Of a stretch of DNA of 64,000 nt, positions 1 through 8,413 are shown one piece after another. The first letter of the stretch is position 1. The number at the start of each line of letters is the position of its first letter. The position numbers were made by a program, and so were the translations under genes. The stretch comes from DATBLE01 sp963719325 (GTDB taxonomy: Bacteria > Actinomycetota > Thermoleophilia > Gaiellales > Gaiellaceae): contig CAVRBW010000001.1 of NCBI GenBank assembly GCA_963719325.1, positions 62,001 through 126,000 on the forward strand, written 5' to 3'. The notes beneath the pieces were generated by a model. It saw only the letters and a list, made by a program, of their open reading frames with translations, was not told where the DNA came from and ran no database searches.

Positions 1-867
1 CTGCCAGGTCTGGTGGCCCTTCCCGAGCGTCGGCCCGTTGTCGAGCACGATCTGCGTGCAGGCCTTCAGGTTGTCACGGCACCAGGCCCAACCGGCGAAG
101 GAAGCCGCGAGGAATCGCTTCGCCACGTCCTGGTTCTTCGCGTTCTTGATCCAGGAGCCCTTGACGAAGATCCCGTCCTCGAGCATTCCCGTGCCCTGCT
201 TCTCCATCGGGAAGACGTTGAGGTCGGAGAGCTGGTAGAGCTTGCCCGTCTTCGGGTTCTTGACCTCGAGGACCTGGGCGAGCTCGTTGTAGGTCATCGC
301 CGATGCTGCGTCGATCTGCCGCTTCAGGAACAGCTGCATGTCGAACGGCTGGGCGACGATCGTCACCTGGCTCTTCGAGTTCGGATCGATCCCGCACTTC
401 TGGAGGGCGGCGAACTGCTCGAACTCGTTGCCGCCGAGCCAGACTCCGACCTTCTTGCTCTTGAGCTTGCAGAAGCTGCCGAGTCCCGTGTCCTTCCACG
501 TCAGCTCGGTCAGGCCGCTGCGGGTGAAGACCTGGGCCACGTTCACGATGTCGCCGCCCTTGTCCCGCGTTGCCATCAGGCTCGGAAGCCAATCGATCCC
601 GAACTGCGCCTGCCCGCCGAGCACGACCTGCTCGGGAATGATGTCGGGGCCGCCGGTCTTGATCGAGACGTCGAGGTTGTACTTGTCGTACAGGCCCTTC
701 GCCTTCGCCGCGTAGTAACCGGCGAACTGCCCCTGCGTGACCCACTTGAGCTGCAGCGTGACCTTGTCCTTCTTCACGCTGCCACTCGACGTCGCCGTCG
801 CGAGCGTCGCCGCCGCGACCGCGGCGAGGACGACGAAGACGGCGAGCAGTGTGCGGTTCCTCCTCAT
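1..867 (-). CDS. ABC transporter substrate-binding protein, NMT1/THI5-like (3' end beyond window)
   Basis: The product begins with a basic N-region and a long Ala/Val/Leu stretch (residues 1-27), a typical export signal. It continues with LQLKWVTQGQFAGYYAAKAKG, the hallmark start of NMT1/THI5-type binding proteins, and a later GGNEFEQFAALQKCG stretch. 289 codons are in the window and the C-terminus lies off the left edge. It follows a permease gene by 28 bp, as the last visible gene of an importer operon on the minus strand. The family binds thiamine-pyrimidine precursors, nitrate/sulfonate-like or hydantoin-like ligands; the ligand cannot be read from the sequence. The ATG at 867 precedes the signal peptide directly. 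Confidence 0.88.
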   Translation of the reverse strand, partial: MRRNRTLLAVFVVLAAVAAATLATATSSGSVKKDKVTLQLKWVTQGQFAGYYAAKAKGLYDKYNLDVSIKTGGPDIIPEQVVLGGQAQFGIDWLPSLMATRDKGGDIVNVAQVFTRSGLTELTWKDTGLGSFCKLKSKKVGVWLGGNEFEQFAALQKCGIDPNSKSQVTIVAQPFDMQLFLKRQIDAASAMTYNELAQVLEVKNPKTGKLYQLSDLNVFPMEKQGTGMLEDGIFVKGSWIKNAKNQDVAKRFLAASFAGWAWCRDNLKACTQIVLDNGPTLGKGHQTWQ

Positions 868-895
868 GGTGTTTCCCTTCTCCCTCCCTCGTGGT

Positions 896-1720
896 TCATT
901 CGTGTCCCTGCCGTGTGGACGCATGCCAGCTCAACGAAAGACGCTCCGCCAGCCCGATCACCCCGTAGAACGCGATCCCGATGATGCTCGCGACCACGAT
1001 CAACGCCCACGCACGATCGAGCTGGAAGATGCCCACCGATGCCCTGATCTGGATTCCGAGCGCCTCCTGTGTCCCCCCGAAGTAGTCCCCGATGACCGCA
1101 CCGATCATCGCAAGCACGCTCGCGACCTTCAAGGCGGAGAAGACGAACGGCAGCGCGCTCGGGATGCGGACGCGGCGGAAGATCTCGAGCTCGCCCGCCG
1201 CGTACGACTGCATCAGCTCGATCGACGACGGCCGTACCGAGGTGAGGCCGCGGAGCGTGTTCACGAGCACCGGGAAGTAGCAGAGGATCGCGGCGATCGC
1301 CATCTTCGACGACTGGTTGAGCGCCCCGAACCACGCGTTCGTGATCGGCGCAAACGCGATGATCGGAACGGCGTTCGCAGCGACCAGGTAGGGGAGGATC
1401 GCCCCACCGAAGCGGCGCCAGCGGGCCAGGACGACCGCGCTGGCGAACCCCGCTGCGCAGCCGATCGCGAACCCGCCGAGGGCTTCCTTGAACGTGAACC
1501 AGCCGGCGCTCCAGATCGCGCTGCGGTCGTTCCAGAACTCGGTGATGACGGTGGTGAAGCGCGGCAGAAGGTAGGTGTCGACCCCGATCGCCGGGACGAG
1601 CCACTCCCACGCGACGATCCCGAGGCCGAAGACGACGACGGCCGGCACCCAGTCGACGAGCCGTCGCCCGACGCCGCGGGCGAGCGCCCCTCGCGGGACC
1701 GCCTCGGCGATCGTCGTCAA
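896..1720 (-). CDS. ABC transporter permease (SsuC/ThiX type)
   Basis: A 274-residue inner-membrane permease with about six hydrophobic segments. The cytoplasmic coupling loop AAGELEIFRRVRIPSALP matches the EAA loop of binding-protein-dependent permeases. I chose the TTG at 1720 because it overlaps the TGA of the upstream ATPase gene by four bases (TTGA), which implies translational coupling. The open frame runs further upstream, but only as an overlap of the ATPase gene in another frame. It is the second of two permeases in this operon, so the transporter may be a heterodimer. Confidence 0.85.
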   Translation of the reverse strand: MTTIAEAVPRGALARGVGRRLVDWVPAVVVFGLGIVAWEWLVPAIGVDTYLLPRFTTVITEFWNDRSAIWSAGWFTFKEALGGFAIGCAAGFASAVVLARWRRFGGAILPYLVAANAVPIIAFAPITNAWFGALNQSSKMAIAAILCYFPVLVNTLRGLTSVRPSSIELMQSYAAGELEIFRRVRIPSALPFVFSALKVASVLAMIGAVIGDYFGGTQEALGIQIRASVGIFQLDRAWALIVVASIIGIAFYGVIGLAERLSLSWHASTRQGHE

Positions 1721-2532
1721 GCCTCGACCTCCTCTTCGACCGGCGGCGCGTCGAACGCGTGCGCGGCGGCGAGCAGCTCGCGGACCTGGGTGACGAGCTC
1801 GAAGTAGCGGGGCTCCTCGCGGGTCAGGCCGGTGCGGGGATAGGGCAGGTCGCTGTCGACGATGCCGGCGATCCGGCCGGGGCGGGCGGACATGACCACG
1901 ATCCGGGTCGACAGGAAGACCGCCTCGGCGATCGAGTGCGTGACGAAGACGACCGTGCTCTCGATCTCCTCCCAGATCCGGAGGAGCTCGAGGTTCATCC
2001 GCTCCCGGGTGAACTCGTCGAGCGCGCCGAACGGCTCGTCCATCAGGAGGAGCGCAGGCGAGAACGAGAGTGCGCGGGCGATCGCGACGCGCTGCTGCAT
2101 CCCGCCGGAGAGCTGCCACGGGTGGTGATGGTCGAACCCGCTCAGCTCGACGAGCTCGAGCATCTCCTGGACCCGGTCGTGCCGGCGCTGTCGATCCCAG
2201 CCGAGCATCTCGAGCGGCAGGGCGATGTTGCGGGCGACCGTCCGCCAGTCGTACAGCACCGCCTCCTGGAAGACGATCCCGTAGTCGCGGTCGAGGCGCG
2301 CCTGATGGGCGGGCTTGCCCTTGACGGTGACGGTGCCCGAGCTCGGCTGGGTCAGGTCTCCGATCACCCGCAGCAGCGTCGACTTGCCGCAGCCGGAAGG
2401 GCCGATCAACGAGATGAGCTCGCGCGGCCGGATCTCGAGGTCGATGTCCTTGAGCGCGGTGATGTCGCCTTTCGGGAACGTGAAGGTCTTCGTCACGCCC
2501 CCGAGTGCGACGACTGGAGCGGCCTCACTCAT
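1717..2532 (-). CDS. ABC transporter ATP-binding protein (SsuB/TauB type)
   Basis: A 271-residue ATPase energising the importer. Visible motifs are Walker A GPSGCGKST (about residues 44-52), the signature LSGGMQQRVAIARAL and Walker B LLLMDEPFGALDE. The ATG at 2532 begins MSEAAPVVALGG and follows a purine-rich GGGAGG; the longer open frame upstream is non-coding. A 120-bp hairpin repeat separates this gene from the upstream permease, although all four transporter genes share one strand. Confidence 0.9.
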   Translation of the reverse strand: MSEAAPVVALGGVTKTFTFPKGDITALKDIDLEIRPRELISLIGPSGCGKSTLLRVIGDLTQPSSGTVTVKGKPAHQARLDRDYGIVFQEAVLYDWRTVARNIALPLEMLGWDRQRRHDRVQEMLELVELSGFDHHHPWQLSGGMQQRVAIARALSFSPALLLMDEPFGALDEFTRERMNLELLRIWEEIESTVVFVTHSIAEAVFLSTRIVVMSARPGRIAGIVDSDLPYPRTGLTREEPRYFELVTQVRELLAAAHAFDAPPVEEEVEA

Positions 2533-2570
2533 TGGCCTGCCTCCCCGGCTCTGCAAGAGGATCTCGTCGC

Positions 2571-2690
2571 CGCGACCGACATGGCGGGCGCGGCTCCCAA
2601 CGGTCCTGGGGTGCAAAATGTTCTTGGGGAGGGGGGCCCATGGGGGGAACCGGCCGTTCCCCCCATGAGAGCGAGCCGAAAGGCGAGCGT
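2571..2690 (-). repeat. Multi-hairpin intergenic repeat, type II copy 1
   Basis: This block fills the gap between the permease stop and the ATPase start. Its centre is a strong hairpin in which GGGGGGAAC pairs with GTTCCCCCC across a GGCCG loop, followed by a run like GGGCCCCCCTCCCC. One flank carries GCTCGCC..GGCTCGCTCTC. The other carries the GAGCCGCGCCCGCC-CATGTCGGTCGCGG block. The same arrangement and exact length recur at 57011-57130, again inside an ABC operon directly after a stop codon. Possible roles are mRNA stabilisation, attenuation or a mobile palindromic unit. Confidence 0.75.
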
Positions 2691-3575
2691 TCACGTTACG
2701 TGCTCCGGCGCCTGGCGGACGACGAGCCGCTCGGCGACGATGACGGCGAGAAAGAAGACGATGCCGAGGCAGGCGGCGATGACGTTCGTCGCCCAGAGGT
2801 TCTTCGGCTCGGTCACGTAGTACTGGTTGAAGTTCAGGATCGCGCCGCCGAGGCCGTCCTGGATCGACGACGGGAGCTCGCCGATGATCGCGCCGACGAC
2901 CGCTGCGGTGGCCGAGATCCTGAAAGCGGAGAAGAGGTACGGCAGCGACGCCGGCACGCGCAGCTTCCAGAGGATCGCCCACCAGCTCGACGCGTAGGAG
3001 CGCATCAGCTCGAGTGCGCGCGGATCGGCCGACTGCAGGCCGCGGACGGCGTTGATCGTCACCGGGAAGAAGGTCAGGTAGGCGGCGATCACGGATACGC
3101 AGAGCCAGGCGGTCACCCCCTTGCTGCCGAGCCCGACGACGATCATCGGCGCGATCACGATCAGGGGGATGGTCTGCGAGGCGACGACGTAGGGCATGAG
3201 CCCGCGCTGGAGCAGCTTCGAGTGGACGAGCACGATCCCGAGCACGAAGCCGGCGCTTGCGCCGATCGCGAAGCCGACCGCCGCCTCCTTGGCGGTGAAG
3301 AGCGAGGCGTGCCAGAGCGTCGCGATCAGCAGCGGCCCGTTCGCGTGCGACGGTTCGCCCAGCTGAGCGAGGATCGCGTGCACGTGCGGCATCGTCGTGT
3401 CGTCCACGACGAACGGCCACGTCCAGCCGGTCCAGACCCAGATCGCCCGGTAACCCTCCCACAAGCCCCACAGGCCGCCGAGGACGACCGGGAGGAGGGC
3501 GATCCGGAGCGTCCCCTCGTCACGCGCGAGCGCTCTGATTCGCTCCCACGCTCCGCCCGAAGCCGCCACCGCCAT
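2691..3575 (-). CDS. ABC transporter permease, second subunit
   Basis: A 294-residue permease with at least six hydrophobic segments and an EAA-type loop near SYASSWWAILWKLRVPASLP. It is the first gene of the minus-strand importer operon (permease, hairpin repeat, ATPase, second permease, binding protein). The region after the first membrane segment is long and hydrophilic (VWTGWTWPFVVDDTTMPHV), as in permeases of the NMT1-type systems. The ATG at 3575 starts MAVAASGGAWERIRALARD. Its partner permease at 896-1720 is only distantly similar. Confidence 0.83.
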   Translation of the reverse strand: MAVAASGGAWERIRALARDEGTLRIALLPVVLGGLWGLWEGYRAIWVWTGWTWPFVVDDTTMPHVHAILAQLGEPSHANGPLLIATLWHASLFTAKEAAVGFAIGASAGFVLGIVLVHSKLLQRGLMPYVVASQTIPLIVIAPMIVVGLGSKGVTAWLCVSVIAAYLTFFPVTINAVRGLQSADPRALELMRSYASSWWAILWKLRVPASLPYLFSAFRISATAAVVGAIIGELPSSIQDGLGGAILNFNQYYVTEPKNLWATNVIAACLGIVFFLAVIVAERLVVRQAPEHVT

Positions 3576-3600
3576 CGCTATTGCTTACCACGGATCGCTT

Positions 3601-3722
3601 CAGTGGGGGAACCCAGATTCCGCCACGGATCCCTTCCTTCTTGCCGCTCGTGGCGGATCGCTCGTGCGCTCCGGCGAGAGGGCGGTCTCGCCTCCGCGCG
3701 CGGCAGGCCAGTCCTCCGTCAG
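3601..3722 (+). repeat. Multi-hairpin intergenic repeat, type I copy 1 (diverged)
   Basis: This lies in the gap between the divergent permease (start 3575) and tatA (start 3788). It contains GTGGGGGAACCC, a degenerate right hairpin arm, then TGCGCTCCGGCGAGAG followed by GCGGTCTCGCCTCCGCGCGCG and a GTCCTCC tail. GGCGAGA and TCTCGCC can pair. It matches copies at 32505, 39817 and 59919. The first hairpin arm is the most eroded of the four. Confidence 0.65.
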
Positions 3723-3787
3723 CGTTCTCGGGATCGTCCGAGCGTTGCGAGCTTCGCTCGCCTGGGAGGGGGAGTACCCTTCGGTCG

Positions 3788-3961
3788 ATGGTGCTCGCCC
3801 TGCTCGGCCCGTGGGATTTCGTGATCATCGCGGTCGTGATCGTGCTGGTCTTCGGCTCACGGCGGATCGGGCGTGCCTTCCGCGCGCTCGGCAGCGGCGG
3901 CCGCGAGTTCAAGCGCGGCATCCGCGGCGAGGACGAGCTCCCGCCGCCGCCCGCCAAGTAA
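3788..3961 (+). CDS. tatA: TatA/TatE-type twin-arginine translocase subunit
   Basis: A 57-residue protein. A single N-terminal membrane helix (about residues 5-24, PWDFVIIAVVIVLVFGSRRI) is followed by an amphipathic helix (GRAFRALGSGGREFKRGI) and a short acidic/proline tail. This is the Tat pore-subunit plan and the expected length for an actinobacterial TatA. The family multimerises at the membrane to pass folded twin-arginine substrates. The molybdenum hydroxylase at 34364-38038 and the copper protein at 40041 belong to classes that often need folded handling, but no direct link is visible. Confidence 0.85.
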   Translation: MVLALLGPWDFVIIAVVIVLVFGSRRIGRAFRALGSGGREFKRGIRGEDELPPPPAK

Positions 3962-3975
3962 CAGTCTGTCACTTG
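3955..3975. promoter_or_regulatory. 21-bp palindrome A (operator-like)
   Basis: CAAGTAACAG pairs with CTGTCACTTG across one base, with one mismatch in ten. It overlaps the tatA stop codon. A perfect second copy lies 62 bp downstream at 4017. The pair looks like a tandem regulator-binding site or a transcript-end structure between convergent genes; it lacks the GC-rich stem of a usual terminator. Confidence 0.5.
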
Positions 3976-4016
3976 CCGCGAGAGCGCTTTCTGCCTGGTC
4001 TCGGCACGAACCGACC

Positions 4017-4037
4017 CAAGTAACAGACTGTTACTTG
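4017..4037. promoter_or_regulatory. 21-bp palindrome B (operator-like, perfect)
   Basis: CAAGTAACAG and its exact reverse complement CTGTTACTTG are separated by a single base, ending one base before the stop codon of the minus-strand FAD oxidoreductase. It is the perfect version of palindrome A, centre-to-centre 62 bp, about six helical turns. The region is convergent, so a promoter operator is not obvious; a bidirectional end signal or nucleoid-protein site is also possible. Confidence 0.5.
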
Positions 4038-4038
4038 G

Positions 4039-5193
4039 TCAGAAGCGGTCTGGGCTGAACGGCGCCAGATCGTGGCTTGGCTGCTCGCCGGCGACGAGTT
4101 GGGCGACCAGGCGGCCTGTCACCGGAGCGAGCGAGATGCCCTTCATCGCGTGCCCCGTTGCGACGACGACCCGGCCGCGGCGACCGATTGCCGGCAATCC
4201 GTCGGGCAGGCACGGCCGTAGCCCGGCCCAGGTCTCGAGCACTCGGCGACCGGCCAGGCCGCGGAACCACCGCTCGCCTCCCCGCCTGATCGCCTGCACG
4301 CGCGTCTCGGAGATCGAGAGGTCGAGGCCCGCCAGCTCGAGCGTCCCCGACAGCCGCAGGCGCCCCGGTAGCGGCGTTCCGATCGTCCACGTCTCCTGTA
4401 CCCAGGCGGGAATGCGCAGGTCGTCCTCGCTCGATTCCTCGTAGTCGACGTGGTAGCCCTTGCCGCCCTCGAGCGGGAGGTCGACGAGCGTGCGACTCCA
4501 CGCTCCGGCCGCGACGACGACAGTCTCGGCCTGCAATTCGTCCAGCGACCGCACCTCGACACCGGTCCGGATCTCTGCGCCCGCGACAGCTGCTGCGCGG
4601 CCGACCGCCTCGACAAACAGCTTGGGGTCGACACGACCCTCGTCCGGGTAGTGCACGGCACCCGTGAGCGGGCCGGCCAGCGAGGGCTCGAGCTCCCGTG
4701 CAGCGTCGGAATCGAGCACCGAATGGCGGAGGCCCGAGGCCTCGGCCTCGCGCGCACCGCCGTCCAGCCCCTCCGGCCTGGCGTAGACGTTCAGGGTGCC
4801 GGTGCGCTCGAAGCTCGTGCCCAGCTCCACGCCGAGCTCTGCGTGCAGGTCGAGGCTCTCGATCGAGAGGACCCGCGTCGTGCGCGCCCCCTCCTCCCAG
4901 TGCCGTGCGGCAAGCGCGAACCGCGCCAGCCAGGGCAGGACGGCGGGGCGCGGGCGGAGGTAGAACGGGCTGTCCCGCTTGAACATCCACCGCAGCCCGT
5001 TTCGGACCGAGACCGGGTTCGAGATCGGCGTCGAATGGCTCGGGCAGATCAGCCCGGCGTTCCCCGCCGAGCAGCCCGACGCAAGCGCGGGGCCCCGCTC
5101 GAGCACGGTGACGCCGGCTCCGCGGCGGGCGAGCTCGAGCGCGCAGCAGGCGCCGATCGCGCCACCGCCGACGACAATGACGTCGCTCTTCAT
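4039..5193 (-). CDS. FAD-dependent amino-acid oxidoreductase (DadA/glycine oxidase type)
   Basis: A 384-residue flavoprotein of the DAO family. The N-terminal dinucleotide motif is VIVVGGGAIGACCALELARR (residues 5-24). A CSAGNAGLICPS stretch follows, typical of D-amino-acid dehydrogenases. A C-terminal GLRPCLPDGLPAIGRRG and HAMKGISLAPVTGRL close the FAD site. The likely reaction is oxidative deamination of a D- or secondary amino acid. The ATG at 5193 is chosen because the FAD motif begins immediately after it. It is divergent from the ArsR-type regulator at 5264, so it could share its operator. Confidence 0.87.
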   Translation of the reverse strand: MKSDVIVVGGGAIGACCALELARRGAGVTVLERGPALASGCSAGNAGLICPSHSTPISNPVSVRNGLRWMFKRDSPFYLRPRPAVLPWLARFALAARHWEEGARTTRVLSIESLDLHAELGVELGTSFERTGTLNVYARPEGLDGGAREAEASGLRHSVLDSDAARELEPSLAGPLTGAVHYPDEGRVDPKLFVEAVGRAAAVAGAEIRTGVEVRSLDELQAETVVVAAGAWSRTLVDLPLEGGKGYHVDYEESSEDDLRIPAWVQETWTIGTPLPGRLRLSGTLELAGLDLSISETRVQAIRRGGERWFRGLAGRRVLETWAGLRPCLPDGLPAIGRRGRVVVATGHAMKGISLAPVTGRLVAQLVAGEQPSHDLAPFSPDRF

Positions 5194-5225
5194 CCCCCGG
5201 CGATCGTAGACCCGGTGTCGACCAC

Positions 5226-5258
5226 TTGACGAAAGGAGTCTTTCGAAAGTACTCTTTC
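5226..5258 (+). promoter_or_regulatory. Tandem 14-bp operator overlapping a putative promoter
   Basis: Two adjoining near-palindromes, GAAAGGAGTCTTTC (5231-5244) and GAAAGTACTCTTTC (5245-5258), sit directly upstream of the ATG at 5264. TTGACG at 5226-5231 is a plausible -35 box reaching into the first repeat. The arrangement suggests autoregulation of the ArsR-type gene and its co-transcribed transporter, and perhaps of the divergent oxidoreductase (start 5193). Confidence 0.6.
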
Positions 5259-5263
5259 GATAG

Positions 5264-5824
5264 ATGCCGGACGAGCCGCATCGGGCGATCGAGCTCAGGG
5301 ACCCACGGGCGCTGCGGGCACTCGCACATCCCATCCGCCTTCGGCTCGTCGGGCTGCTTCGGCGCGAAGGGGCCTTGACCGCGACCCAGGCCGGCGAGCA
5401 CATCGGCGAGAGCGCGGCGAGCTGCTCGTTCCACCTCCGCCAGCTCGCGAAGTGGGGGCTCGTCGAGGAGGCAGGAGGCGGACGGGGCCGCGAGCGCCCG
5501 TGGCGGGCGACGGCGCGCTGGACGAGCTGGCGCGTGCGCTCTCCCGAGGACGCCGAGCCGGCCGCGGCGCTCTCGTCGCTGATCGTGGAGCACCAGTTCG
5601 CGGAGCTGCTGCGGTGGTTCGAGCGGATGCCCCACGAAGACCCGGCCTGGCAGGCGAGCGACGTGCTCGGTGACACGCGCCTGTACCTCACGCCGGCGGA
5701 GATGCAAGAGCTCGAAGGGAAGATCCTCGAGCTCGTCCGCTCGTACGAGCGGGACTCGGCGCCGGAAGGCGCACGGCCGGTGATCGTCTTCTGGGCCACC
5801 TATCCGGAGGAGGAGCAGGAGTGA
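5264..5824 (+). CDS. ArsR-family winged-helix regulator
   Basis: A 186-residue protein. The N-terminal winged helix (about residues 12-75) contains ALRALAHPIRLRLVGLLR and a recognition-helix region GESAASCSFHLRQLAKWGLV, typical of ArsR/HTH_20 repressors. The C-terminal half is a family-specific extension with a Trp-rich segment. It overlaps the following MFS gene by four bases (GTGA), so the pair is a regulator-efflux unit. Two tandem palindromes precede it. No obvious metal-binding Cys pair is present, so the ligand is probably organic. Confidence 0.85.
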   Translation: MPDEPHRAIELRDPRALRALAHPIRLRLVGLLRREGALTATQAGEHIGESAASCSFHLRQLAKWGLVEEAGGGRGRERPWRATARWTSWRVRSPEDAEPAAALSSLIVEHQFAELLRWFERMPHEDPAWQASDVLGDTRLYLTPAEMQELEGKILELVRSYERDSAPEGARPVIVFWATYPEEEQE

Positions 5825-7053
5825 TCCCGGCCCTCCTTCGCGACAACGTCCGCTTCCGCCGGTTCTGGGCAGGGCAGTCGATCTCGCTCGTGGGCGATCA
5901 GGTGTCGCTCATCGCGCTCCCGCTCGCCGCCGTGATCGTTCTCGACGCCGGCCCGGCTCAGATGGGATACCTGACGGCCGCCGCGCTGGTGCCGAACCTC
6001 CTCTTCTCGCTCCATTTCGGCGCTTGGGTCGACCGCCGCGGCCGCCGCCGGCAGACGATGATCGCCGCCGACACGGGGCGCGCAGCTCTGCTCGCGACGA
6101 TCCCGGTCGCCTACGCCTTCGACGCGCTCACGATCGAGCAGCTCTACGCGGTCGCCTTCCTCACGGGCACGCTGAGCGTCCTCTTCTTCGTCTCGTACAG
6201 CACGCTGTTCACGTCGATCGTCCCGCGAGGCGAGTACGTCGAGGCGAACCAGATCCTGCACGGGAGCCGTGCGCTCTCCTTCGTCGGCGGCCCGAGCCTC
6301 GGCGGTCTGCTCGTGCAGGTCTTCTCCGCTCCGGTCGCCTTGATCACCGACGCCGCGTCGTTCCTCCTCTCTGCGCTCTTCCTCGGTCGTGTGGACGCAG
6401 AGGAGCCCCCGACCGAGCAGGCCGAGAGCGGCCACCTGGTGGCGGGCGCCCGGTTCATCTGGCGGGAGCCCCTCCTGCGCGCCTCGCTTGCGGCCACCGC
6501 CACGATCAACCTCTTCAACTTCGTCTTCTTCGCCATCTTCGTCCTCTACGCGACCCGGACGCTCGACGTCCGCCCGGGGACGCTCGGGCTCGTGCTCGGA
6601 GCCGGCGCCCTCGGCGGTGTCGTCGGTTCGCTCGTCACCGGTCGGGTCGCGCGGCGGATCGGGATCGGTCCGGCCCTCGTGGTCGGCTGCTTCCTCTTTC
6701 CGACGCCGCTCCTGCTCGTCCCGGCGGCCGGCGGGCCGAAGCCGCTCGTGCTGGCGTGCCTCTTCCTGGCCGAGCTCGGCTCGGGGCTCGGCGTGATGAT
6801 TCTCGACATCTCCGCCGGCTCCATCTTCCAGGCGCTTGTCCCGGATCGGTTGCGGTCGCGCTTCTCGGGCGCCTACATGGTCGTCAACTACGGCGTCCGG
6901 CCTCTCGGCGGACTCCTGGGCGGACTGCTCGGAACCACGATCGGCCTCCGCGAGACGCTCTGGATCGCGACCATCGGCGCGATCGCCGGCGGGCTCTTCC
7001 TGCTGCGCTCGCCGATACCGCGGCTGCTCGCGCTGCCCCAGCAGGCCGTCTGA
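5821..7053 (+). CDS. MFS transporter (efflux type)
   Basis: A 410-residue membrane protein with about twelve hydrophobic segments. The start is LLRDNVRFRRFWAGQSISLV, with loop motif DRRGRRRQ between segments 2 and 3, matching MFS exporters of the MdtH/EntS/macrolide-efflux kind. The GTG at 5821 overlaps the regulator stop by four bases. Together with the ArsR-type repressor and its twin operator this suggests inducible export of a toxic compound; the substrate is unknown. Confidence 0.85.
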   Translation: MIPALLRDNVRFRRFWAGQSISLVGDQVSLIALPLAAVIVLDAGPAQMGYLTAAALVPNLLFSLHFGAWVDRRGRRRQTMIAADTGRAALLATIPVAYAFDALTIEQLYAVAFLTGTLSVLFFVSYSTLFTSIVPRGEYVEANQILHGSRALSFVGGPSLGGLLVQVFSAPVALITDAASFLLSALFLGRVDAEEPPTEQAESGHLVAGARFIWREPLLRASLAATATINLFNFVFFAIFVLYATRTLDVRPGTLGLVLGAGALGGVVGSLVTGRVARRIGIGPALVVGCFLFPTPLLLVPAAGGPKPLVLACLFLAELGSGLGVMILDISAGSIFQALVPDRLRSRFSGAYMVVNYGVRPLGGLLGGLLGTTIGLRETLWIATIGAIAGGLFLLRSPIPRLLALPQQAV

Positions 7054-7067
7054 TCTAGAGTCGAAAT

Positions 7068-8297
7068 GTGGCGCTTCAGCCTGCTCGAACCGTCGAGGAG
7101 CTGCGTGAGCTCAGGGAGCTGACCGGCGACGAGAACGGCGCTCAGCGCGTTGCCTGGACGGAGACCTGGGAGCGGGCACGAGAGTGGCTGCGCGGCAAGC
7201 TCGCCTTCGCCGAGCACGAGATCGACCAGGCCGGCAACCAGTGGTTCACGGTCCGGGGAGCGTCCGAGCGCGCGCTCCTGATCGGCGGCCACATCGACTC
7301 GGTGCCGAACGGCGGTTGGCTCGACGGCTGCCTGAACGTGATCGCCGGCGTCGAGGTGCTACGGCGCGTCGCCGAGGAGGGCACGCCGCCTCTCACCGTC
7401 CGCCTGGTGGACTGGGCCGACGAGGAAGGGGCACGGTTCGGCCGGTCGTTGTTCGGATCCAGCGCCGCGGCGGGGTCGATGCAGGACCAGGCCGAGATCC
7501 GCGGCCGCACGGACGCCGACGGCATCCGCTGGGAGGACGCGCTCCGCGAGCACGAGGTCGAGCTCGATCGCGCGATCGAGGCCCGAGCTCAGCTCGCGAA
7601 CGCCGCCGGGTACCTCGAGCTGCACATCGAGCAGGGGCCGGTCCTCGAGTCGCTGGATCTGCCGTTGGGCGTCGTCCTCGGCACGTTCGGCGTCGAGCGT
7701 CATCTGATCAGGTGGACCGGCCAGGCGGCTCACGCCGGCTCGACGCCCATGGACAAGCGCCGCGACGCGCTCGCCGGTGCGGCCAAGCTCGCACTCGACA
7801 TCCGCCGGATCGCCTCCGAGACGGGCGGCGGCGCCGTCTGCACCAGCGGCGGCGTCGTCTGCAAGCCGGGGATCGTCACCTCCGTGGTCGAGACCGCCGA
7901 GCAGCTGCTCGACCAGCGCCACCTCGACGCGGCCAAGCTCGCAGCGATGCTCGACGAGGCCAGGCGCGTCTCCGAGCGTTTCGCCGCCGAGGAGGACCTC
8001 GAGGTCGCCTGGGAACGCATCTGGAGCATCGAGCCGATCCTCTTCGACGACACGCTGATCGCTCTCGCCGAGGAGGCGATCGCCGAGGTCGCCGGAACGT
8101 CGCACCGGCTGCCGAGCGGCCCGCTCCACGACGCCGCCGAGGTCGCGAGGGCCGGGATTCCGACCGTGATGCTCTTCGTCCAGAGCCTGCGCGGGCTCTC
8201 CCACACGAAGCTCGAGGACACGAAGCCGGAGCACATCGAGCTTTCGGTGCAGGCGCTCGACCGTCTGACCTCGAAGGCGCTCGACCGCCTCAGCTGA
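7068..8297 (+). CDS. M20 amidohydrolase: N-carbamoyl-L-amino-acid hydrolase / allantoate amidohydrolase family
   Basis: A 409-residue metalloenzyme. Metal ligands are visible in GGHIDSVPNGGWLDG (residues 68-82), DEEGARFGRSLFGS and LELHIEQGPVLE. The dimerisation domain holds GQAAHAGSTPMDKRRD and the last His lies in SLRGLSHTKLEDTKPEH. The family hydrolyses N-carbamoyl amino acids or ureido compounds to amino acid, ammonia and CO2. A hydantoin or pyrimidine ring-opening role fits the importer at 1-3575 and the LLM enzyme at 9122. The GTG at 7068 lies 14 bp after the MFS gene. An asparagine in the DGCLN segment replaces the usual acidic ligand (DGxxG/D). Confidence 0.87.
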   Translation: MALQPARTVEELRELRELTGDENGAQRVAWTETWERAREWLRGKLAFAEHEIDQAGNQWFTVRGASERALLIGGHIDSVPNGGWLDGCLNVIAGVEVLRRVAEEGTPPLTVRLVDWADEEGARFGRSLFGSSAAAGSMQDQAEIRGRTDADGIRWEDALREHEVELDRAIEARAQLANAAGYLELHIEQGPVLESLDLPLGVVLGTFGVERHLIRWTGQAAHAGSTPMDKRRDALAGAAKLALDIRRIASETGGGAVCTSGGVVCKPGIVTSVVETAEQLLDQRHLDAAKLAAMLDEARRVSERFAAEEDLEVAWERIWSIEPILFDDTLIALAEEAIAEVAGTSHRLPSGPLHDAAEVARAGIPTVMLFVQSLRGLSHTKLEDTKPEHIELSVQALDRLTSKALDRLS

Positions 8298-8413
8298 GCG
8301 GGCGAGGGGTCGATCGAGACCTGAGCCTGCGGCGATGCCCGTCGCTCCAGAGACGAGCAGCGTTTCGCGAGCCTCGAGGTTTGGAGCACCGGCGATCCGG
8401 TGAGTTGCCTGAC

